Below, one piece after another: positions 56,771-64,000 of a DNA stretch of 64,000 bases. This DNA is from Amblyomma americanum. Its lineage: Eukaryota > Arthropoda > Arachnida > Ixodida > Ixodidae. The notes below the pieces were generated by a model. It did no database searches and was not told the origin of the DNA. It saw only the letters and a program-made list of their open reading frames with translations. Location: the NCBI RefSeq assembly GCF_052857255.1, contig NC_135505.1:64469149-64533148 (forward strand), in the 5' to 3' direction. The stretch's first letter is position 1. The number at the start of each line of letters is the position of its first letter. The position numbers and the translations under genes were made by a program.

Positions 56771-57434
56771 ACCAGAGTATAACACAGTTTTTTCGACCTC
56801 TTTCATTTCATTTCCCCATTCTGCCTGCTATCCTGCTATCCGCTGCCCCAGCTCAGGTGCTTCAGTATCGATGGCATATGCCGGGGCTAGCGAAAATATT
56901 TTCCTTCCTTTTCGTCATTATTTCAATAAAACCACCACTACTACTACATGCCTCTGACGCCGTTCTGTTCTCCTCAGTACTCAATCCACATGGTATTGGC
57001 CCGCCTTCGCGGCGTGTATTGGCGCCTGAGAAATGGCTGTTGGACAGACTAAGAGAGGAGGAAAAAAGCCAGTGACTTTTGTTCTTTCAGAGCGAGAACC
57101 TTATAGGGTGTGCGAGTATCGCATTTTTGCCTGCGAACTGATTAGTTTCGAATTATTATGAATATAGGTAAAGAAAAAATACATGTTGCTGGTAACGACT
57201 GAAATGCGCTAACAGACGGGACAGAAAAGAAGAGCACATACACATGCGATGGTGTCTGTATTCTCTTCCGTACCGTTGATGCTGTCCAGTCGTTTGCGTC
57301 AACATTCACCAACCAGCCCGACCTAGCCCTCTTCAGTGAACAAAATATCGACAGTCAAAAAACGTTTTTCGCACAACAGAACAAGGAAATATGTATCAGA
57401 CCATAACTTTATTTTGGTCGTTATTGTAGGGGGA
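56771..57434. other. unassigned, no gene recognised
   Basis: Contains ttcaataaaaccaccactac near 56922, possibly the end of a retroposed sequence. No coding frame recognised. Confidence 0.35.
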
Positions 57435-57505
57435 TTCACTCGTTTGGTTTTACGAGGTTTAACGTCCCAAAGTCCGGGAAATCAGCTTCGAAGGCGCAGC
57501 AAAGG
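57435..57505 (-). mobile_element. SINE 3'-end remnant
   Basis: ggttttacgaggtttaacgt followed by cccaaagtccggg resembles the 3' end of the tick tRNA-derived SINE in reverse orientation. It is short and diverged. Confidence 0.35.
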
Positions 57506-57589
57506 TGTCTGCATTGGTGGAAGGGGTGGGTGGACAATTTTCAATTCTCAGAAAATAAGAATGGTTTAGCCGGGGCGAACACATGTGCA

Positions 57590-58150
57590 TGTGCATGGAA
57601 GAAACACACGCCAGAAGTGGAAACGTTTTGCATTCCATACGTGAAAGGCGTGAGCGAGACGCTGGCACGCATTCTCGGTAAAGAAGGGTGCTAACAACGC
57701 ACAGTCTATTGAGTGGCTTTACGACTACCACCATCGGACGCCTTCTCCCCCCCCCCCCCAAAACGGCCGTAACCCAAAAGAAAGGGCCCAAGAGGTTGTA
57801 TACCAAATGTCCTGCTCGGTCTTCCCGGAATCGTACATAGGGGAAACGAAGAACTACGCCGAAATAATGAGGCAACACAAAGCGGACGTCCGACAAATGA
57901 ACCGTGACCGCACCGCTGCGGCCGAACACTGCGAGGCATGCGACCACCGAATGGACGTTGACGGCACTAATGTACTGGAAACCGAAGCTAACCCGCACAG
58001 GAGGCTTCTACTTGAGTCGTGGCACATCCGACAGGGAAGAATGTTAATCGCTCCCTGGGGACACTTCCCGCTTCTTACATCCATGGTTTGCAGCCACTGA
58101 CCCGGATGTCTTCAACACGAGGGCTTAAAAGCCGAGGTTCGAACCATCCG
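57590..58150 (+). pseudogene. Penelope-like element, C-terminal linker and GIY-YIG domain
   Basis: Starts with a broken reading of the PLE linker (ETFCIPYVKGVSETLARILG near 57620-57690), then after a C-run NPKERAQEVVYQMSC, and an open GIY-YIG domain (57807-58100): ESYIGETKNYAEIMRQHK, AEHCEACDHRMDVDGTNVLE and RRLLLESWHIRQGR. In the family the residue before MRQHK is the catalytic Arg; here it is Ile, so the nuclease is probably inactive. A frameshift follows, after which SLGTLPASYIHGLQPLTRM restores the family C terminus. It differs in sequence from both palindrome PLEs, so it is a third lineage. Confidence 0.75.
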
Positions 58151-59104
58151 AGGGTTTGTCGACAGCCCGGCGCCGAGATGCGGCGATTTCCCTGTTAATC
58201 CCCGTCAGCAGGAAGCGTGCATGGCGAGGCAAGCGGGCGTAGACCGGCGAAGGCAAAGACCGAGCCAGAGGAAAGGAGCCAAGACGTTTTCCCGAAACCG
58301 CCCGCCCCCCTTCGCCCGTCTAAGGAAACCACCGCAGTGATAGCGTAGCATAGCGCATGGTCAGCGCGGACGCGGCCAGCAGACGCCGCGTCTAAGCCGC
58401 GACGGCGTCGAAGTCAGAGGATGGGGCATACCAACGGGTCCCGAGAAGCGGGCCTGCTTAACGAAACGCTGAAGCGTGTTCAGAGGCAGCAACGACAGGG
58501 TGGCGCCACCAGTGTAGACCTACCAGATAATTTTCGCACGTCGTCCGACGACGGTTGATGAGGCGGCGGCTGACGCGAGCGAATAGGTGCGCAGAAAGCC
58601 CGCTATTTTCCGATATGACTGCTTGCGCACGTCGCCGTCGACGAGGCCGCCATGGCCGACGAGCACGTGGCGACTTGGGGGGGCGGGCATGGAAACGTGA
58701 CTGTCTTGAAGATAAACGATTCACTTAGCATAGCATGTCTTTTTTTTATGGGGACATGAATTACTGTCGTATGAAAATGGGCGCGCGCGTTTCCTCAAGG
58801 CCGGTGGAAGAAAACCACGCGCGCAAAAAGCCTGTGTTGTCTCGAGCGTGTGGTTCTCGATATCTGGACATGTTCATGCGGAGTAATGTGATGAAAAAAA
58901 AAATCCGAGGGATCTGGTTGCATGTTACATTCTCGAATTTCCTGTTTACATTATCCCTACGTCTTAAGACAGGCCGGTGATCAGCCATGGAACTTAAAAG
59001 CTTCACATCCTGAGCCGGCCCTCGCCCTCCTAACCAAGCCAAACTTGCGACAAGCCAAGTGGGAGCTCCGCGTTTTTGCGCCACTGTATGCAATGGACTC
59101 TACC
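58151..59104. other. unassigned; GC-rich PLE 3' flank
   Basis: 58150-58720 is GC-rich and partly purine-rich, without recognised coding. The Arg-rich minus-strand frame (58458-58724) is compositional. A T-run (58739) and A-run (58893) occur. Confidence 0.4.
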
Positions 59105-59160
59105 GTGGCGTGCGCGCCCACACCCACACACTCAGCCCAACACACACACATACACACATG
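59105..59160. repeat. CA-type microsatellite, interrupted
   Basis: cacacccacacactcagccc followed by aacacacacacatacacaca. Confidence 0.85.
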
Positions 59161-59546
59161 CAGAAAAAGGCAGTGAGCTAGGGCGCCAGAAAGTCACGTG
59201 CATGCAGGTACAATTCCTATACAAGCGCATCCCGAAAATGGTTAAACGTTTAAATGGTATTATTCAATAATTTGTACGCTGAACAACCTGTCACCATACT
59301 TGTGTATAAATGCAGGAAACACATGTTGTGTGCAAGCAGCCTAGGTAAAATGATCAGCGCCGTTCGTAAGTAGAAGGCAGCATATTTTCATTTTTGCGAA
59401 AGCATAGCAGCTCATGAGGAGGAAAATCAGGCGTTGTCCTCCCCAGAGGTTTGAAAAAACCACGTGACCTAATCAGAAAAAGAAAAATTAAGTTTCGTAA
59501 ATAAATTACTTTCCGAAGTGGGTTCCGCACCCGCGAAGGGAACCCG

Positions 59547-59752
59547 CCGCATTGGCTCAGTGGATAGGGCGCGATGTCAGTGCACGCTAAACATCCCCAG
59601 GTGGTCTAAATTATTCCAGAACCCTCCACTACGGCACCTTTTTCTTCTTTTTTTTCACTCCCTCCATTTTCCCTTTACGGCGCGGTTCAGGTGTCAGCCG
59701 ATATGAAAGGCAGATACTGCGCCAATTCCTTTCTCAAAAAACCAATTTTCAA
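59547..59752 (+). mobile_element. tick SINE with internal deletion
   Basis: Begins with an A-box-like ccgcattggctcagtggata but jumps directly to gcgatgtcagtgcacgctaa, so the B box is lost. It continues with ccccaggtggtctaaattat, tccactacggcacc, a T-rich stretch, ggcgcggttcaggtgtcagc and agatactgcgccaattcctt, ending at aaaccaatttt. Confidence 0.7.
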
Positions 59753-59767
59753 TTTTCACTTTCAAGG

Positions 59768-59870
59768 TTAGTTTCTAAAATTGGTTTTGAAGAAAGGAAA
59801 TGGCGCAGTAACTGTCTCACATATATCGGTGGACGCTCGAACCACGCCGTGAGAGGACTGACCTCTGGCC
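59768..59870 (-). mobile_element. SINE 3' end in opposite orientation
   Basis: aaaattggttttgaagaaag, gaaatggcgcagtaactgtc and ggacgctcgaaccacgccg are the reverse complement of the 3' part of the preceding SINE. Together they form a tail-to-tail inverted repeat with about 80-bp arms. Confidence 0.7.
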
Positions 59871-62800
59871 CATTTGAAGGTCAAAACCGTAAGCACCGCG
59901 AAATCGTTACGAGGTAGCATAGTGAAGCTTTCGCATTAAAAGTGAAGGAAAATAATGTTGCCGGCCGTGGCAATTGCTATCTAATATCTTAACCACCCCA
60001 GCTGCAGCCGGCGGAGGAGAAAGGGAAATGATATCGAGGAGAAATATAAAGGGGAGCGATAGCAAGGAAGCACTGGATCGAGTATTCGGGTGGGGCTCAA
60101 TCCCCGGTCCGCTTTCGAAGGGGGATGCCATTCACATACCTGGCTTAATATCTCATATGGGCCCTTGAGGCTTGGGTGTTACGCATATTTTTGAAAGTAT
60201 GGCGGAGTGCTTGGCGTAACGCACTCTGGCACAGGTCAGCCCGGTATTGCACTGCCTCCGGGAATGGCCCGTGGCCTACGGGCTATTGCGCGCGCTTTTC
60301 TTCTGTCTCTTCACTCCCATCTTTCACCTCCTACTATCAGCACGCAGGCAGCTGGGCGTGGCTCCGCATTGAGCCAGTAAGCAAGCCAGGGCTTTTCCTT
60401 TTGTCCTTCTGTCGACAACTCAACTCAACTCGAAAAGAGGAAGCACAGGGGCTCGAGCTGGGTTTGGGTATCGTCGCCTTCATCAACTTCCATTCGGGCG
60501 GCGTGAACTGACCAGCTTGGCTGGGCATTGCATTAGAGCAGCACGCCATCGCCGCAGCCGAACACCACGCTGCAAGCTTTCTCCTTCACAGCTCGTCAGT
60601 ACACTTAATTGTTGTCCGTAATTTTTTTCCCCGTTGCGAAAAAACTTGACAATTATGGTGAGTCAGGTTATAACTGCAACCTCTTTCGAAAAAATAAAAA
60701 CACTGACGTGTAAACAAATGCGCAACACAAGGTTCTTACTGATGCTTATACGGCCGCTAGTTCTGTTCTGTCACCAGTCATCAGATTTTCTGTACAGCAA
60801 AACACCATTTACCATGAACACACAGACCGTCCCACGGGGAGAAGTTGGGTGCAGCGCTAAAAAAATTCTATTCCACGCATTATGCTCTGGAGTCACTGAG
60901 AGATAGCTGGGCCTTGGCACAATTCTGGAACGTTTAGCCATATCTTGTGTGATGTGCATATATACCGCCAGTAGTTTTTGACAAATGGCCCCTCAAAGTC
61001 GGACAAAGACGGGGCGTGTACACCGCTTCAACCCCAACCCGACTTCTTTCTTTTCTTGCACCGCAGTAAAGGAACAGACTAGGGGAGCCGCAGAGTCAGC
61101 CCGTTTCGAACACGCTGGTTGGAAAAAAAAAACAGAAACGCGAAGGGTGCCCCCCTCCCGAGGAGCTTGGCTTGAGGGGAGGACACACAAAGCGGATAAT
61201 GGGCGAAGCTTACTAGCGTCTCTCTCTCAAACCGGGAGGAAGAATGTAAGAGAAGGAGGAGGAGCTCAACTTTATGCGGCCCGTGGTGGCGGCGTTTAGA
61301 ACTAGGAGCGGATGAACCAGAATCCTGGCCATGCATGCAAAGTGATTACCATGAGCTATGCTCCGCACATGACAGAGCGATACGCAGCGCACTGTCTCGG
61401 TGGCGATAAGAGCAGGATCCAGTATAGGGGCAGTTTGTTTAGGGGAAGACAGGCAGGGTGCATGCACTAGTGCTGTGTCAGCGCCTGTTAGGAACAAGGC
61501 GAATCATCAGTGATAACTGCAAAAAATTAACACAAAACTGCGGCAGTATGCCGAGTGTTTCGAGCGCGTTTGCTTGCGAGTGAGACGCAGCGGAGTCCCA
61601 GTGGCAACAAAAGTTCGAAACACGCGGGTTGTTTGCGGCGCAAACACGGCTCCAGCTGTCTCAAACGATGCGGCTTAATGGTAGAGCCGTCCCCGCGCAA
61701 TTTGCCTTATCAAGACAGCGGTCTTTGTTTTCCGAAATGTTCGCTAGCTACACAGAGCACGACCATCCGATCATGATCATCAGCACGACACAGACGCCGG
61801 ACGAATGCGAGGCAAGCGGAGCAGTGAGAGGGTCGAGCCGGAAGCGGGCCTGCACATGCGCGTGGCGATTTCGAGCTTTCGTCTGGTTTGGCTAGGCAGC
61901 GCTGACACGCAGTCCTTTCTTGTGCGGCGCGCTCCGTTTACTTCTGTCCGCGCCTGTACATGGACTGCCCCGTGATATTTGCTCTATGACTGGTAAATAA
62001 TTTATAATTGTCTTTCTCCTTGTTGTTTCAGTATTATCAACCGAACGATGGCTGCGACGTGTAGTTAATTTTCAGGTCATGTCAAAAGCAAGAAAACTGG
62101 TAATATAACTGCTGCTATGGAATTTGTTGTCGTTCCAGCTTTTGAAACAGGCTGTTTTAGGTGTTGTAGTGAATTAAAACTGCATATCAACATTATTTAT
62201 TGTAGCCTTTTCCATGCCTCAGCGGACCTAAAGGCCAACTAGGCATCATAGCCATCATTTGGCTGATCGAGCCTAAACGACTTCAGAGAAGGAAATGGAA
62301 TTTTAAATTATTTATTGGTAGGCAAATACCACTTGGGGATTCATGTATTCTAATGTGTAATGCAGTGCTTAAAAAAATGTGACCAAAGTTACGTTTTTAT
62401 AGTCCTTGAAACTTATTTTTATGTGTTGTCTATTTCGCTGTTCTCAATTTTCAGAGGTAGCAGTGTTCAGTACTGCTTACCTTCTTTTTGTTGTTCTCTT
62501 TTCAGTCATTGGTTGGGTCCTGTTTTCCTGTGTTATTTTGTGTTCTGCGACCGCATAGTGCATCCCTTCTTTTTTGTTTGTGCATCACTTCTGTGCAGTG
62601 TTTTTTTTGTGACAGGCCTCATGACAGCTGGCAGCTTTCCTTTCATTTTTGACTTCTCCTGTGATGGTGCTCATGGTACTAGACAAAATATAGTTTACTG
62701 AAAGGTTCAATTCTGAATTGTACAGCATCATTAAGGTTCCCTCTTCCTTTTTAGCACATGCCATTAATGGTGGTGCCTTCTGTTGCCAAGAATCCTACAT

Positions 62801-64000
62801 TGGCACAAATTTGTTTCACAAGTTCAGGGCATGCTTTGCTCTCATGAAGAGTTTGTGCATTTACAGTGTATAGTTTGTACATGGTCTCTTATTTGGTGAC
62901 TGACACAGTGGCCTCATTGGCTGACTTTTATATTATTATGAGGGTTAGAATTTGTTTTTTTCACTGCTGGTGAGCTTTACAGGAGCTTAGGTTGCCTTCA
63001 ACAGTCATGTCTTTTTTATTGCTTTAGTTAGAATACTGAGGCTCTAATGAGCGAGCATCTGGGGCCAAAATACCAGTATAACTTCGTGCCGTTTGTCAGC
63101 TTTCTTTATGATGTCCATAACTGTTCAAGTAGGAAATAATTTCAGGTCTTAGTGGTCCTTCATTTGCTTTTTTTCAGCCTTTATGCCAGATGTCAGATTT
63201 TGGAGGATAGTTTGCCACATCCTTCATCATTGAAGTAGGTAGCACAATGTACCAGCCGTGACAATTGCTCAATTTAACTAAGCACCCCACCATACCTTTA
63301 TGAGCACACCAAAGCTGAGATCTGATGGCAACTTTGATGAGTATTGACACCTGAAGTTGTCTTTTTACAATCCTAATTTTACGGGCCACTTTAAAATTTC
63401 CTTATTCTATTGGGTTCAAATCATGTTTTTGCTTGCTGTCAAACTCGCTCAACGGCACTTTCATTGTGAAAATTAGTATAACACTTGGAAAAGGCAGCCA
63501 GGTCTTTCAATGAATGTGAGTGGTGCACACTGAAGTCCTGCTCCTGCAGCAAATTATGTGGGTCATATTGGAGGTTGCGTTAAAAAGTAATGAAGCATAG
63601 GTATAAAAATAGTGATACACGGTTATTACCGTTTTGTGGCCCTTGACCAATTTCAGTCTTTTAAAGGCACTGTACTAAAAAGAAACTGAAGTGAACCGGA
63701 GCCGCTGGAAACCTTTTGTGTGAAGAAAAGGCATACTGACTGTGCTCATGACAATTTGATGATTGTGCAAAATTTCAAAATGACCATTTTACTACTTCTT
63801 TATGAACATGTACTCTCTAGTGTCACATAAGCTGTAATGACAGACCTTGTCTCAAATTTTTCTTTGCACTTCAGTTTTGTTTCTATTTATATTTTGTATT
63901 TCTTAGCATGAACACCACAGGCCATGCACTCCTGTATTACTTTGTATAAGGAAACAGTGGCAAGTCCAGCGTCTCTGCGTGTGGGCCCCTCGTTGAACAC
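59871..64000. other. unassigned; GC-rich patches then T-rich DNA
   Basis: 60180-61950 has GC-rich patches. Around 61500-61990 a GC-rich stretch ends at a donor-like ctatgactg/gtaaataa near 61992 and could be a promoter with first exon; no protein was recognised. 62000-64000 is T-rich on the plus strand, as in introns or 3' UTRs. The 113-codon hydrophobic frame at 62360-62701 reflects the T-richness. Confidence 0.4.

Noticed and set aside
56388..56957. 189-codon plus-strand open frame
   Set aside because: Runs antisense through dispersed repeat copy B and continues into unrelated sequence.
58458..58724. Arg-rich minus-strand frame
   Set aside because: GC-rich compositional artefact in PLE 3' flank.
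62360..62701. 113-codon hydrophobic frame suggesting a membrane protein
   Set aside because: Sequence is T-rich throughout; hydrophobicity follows from composition.
1..64000. CRISPR arrays, bacterial operons, rRNA genes, phage modules
   Set aside because: None of the expected repeat-spacer regularity, Shine-Dalgarno-led gene runs or conserved rRNA segments are present; the window is eukaryotic.

Overview
This window looks like intergenic or intronic DNA from a large, repeat-rich arthropod genome, most likely a hard tick (Ixodida). No bacterial-type operon, rRNA, CRISPR array or phage module is visible. The evidence for a tick is the repeat content: degenerate Penelope-like elements (PLEs), Ruka-like tRNA-derived SINEs, L1/Tx1-like LINEs, an RNase H-bearing LINE, an RTE-type LINE end and a Ty3-type LTR element. 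Almost every recognisable protein segment is a decayed retroelement. Host coding sequence is scarce: one probable small two-exon gene on the minus strand (15297-16002) and a few exon-like segments of low confidence.

Layout. 1-1779: nothing recognised. 1780-7100: a PLE locus built as a large imperfect palindrome, with a minus-strand 3' half (about 2015-3975) facing away from a plus-strand 3' half (about 4080-6012), and PLE leader-like pieces on both flanks. 7.1-15.3 kb: mostly unassigned, with a degenerate minisatellite (11.2-11.5 kb), an RTE LINE end (12.54-12.74 kb) and two short tandem duplications. 15.3-16.6 kb: the small gene and, on the opposite strand, a possible signal-peptide exon. 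17.8-18.2 kb: a foldback element. 24.3-26.2 kb: two LINE fragments pointing away from each other. 27.0-32.4 kb: two minus-strand L1/Tx1-like LINEs, each ending at the 5' end of a tRNA-Gly(UCC)-like sequence. 32.9-34.65 kb: a non-autonomous LTR element with matching LTRs and a 4-bp target duplication. 36-37.3 kb: a LINE RT fragment and a SINE. 38.4-38.6 kb: a duplicated NRF1/CRE-like motif pair. 40.5-43.4 kb: a second PLE palindrome. 45.0-46.4 kb: a satellite with a period near 300 bp. 50.8-58.2 kb: a Ty3-type pol fragment, an inverted pair of an unclassified repeat, and PLE N- and C-terminal pieces on the same strand. 59.5-59.9 kb: a tail-to-tail SINE pair. 60-64 kb: unassigned, GC-rich and then T-rich.

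The most interesting signals are the repeated association of one LINE type with tRNA-Gly(UCC) 5' ends, including a 12/14-match flanking duplication made of tRNA sequence, and the occurrence of two separate PLE loci as head-to-head palindromes. All family assignments come from reading motifs by eye; no database search was possible.
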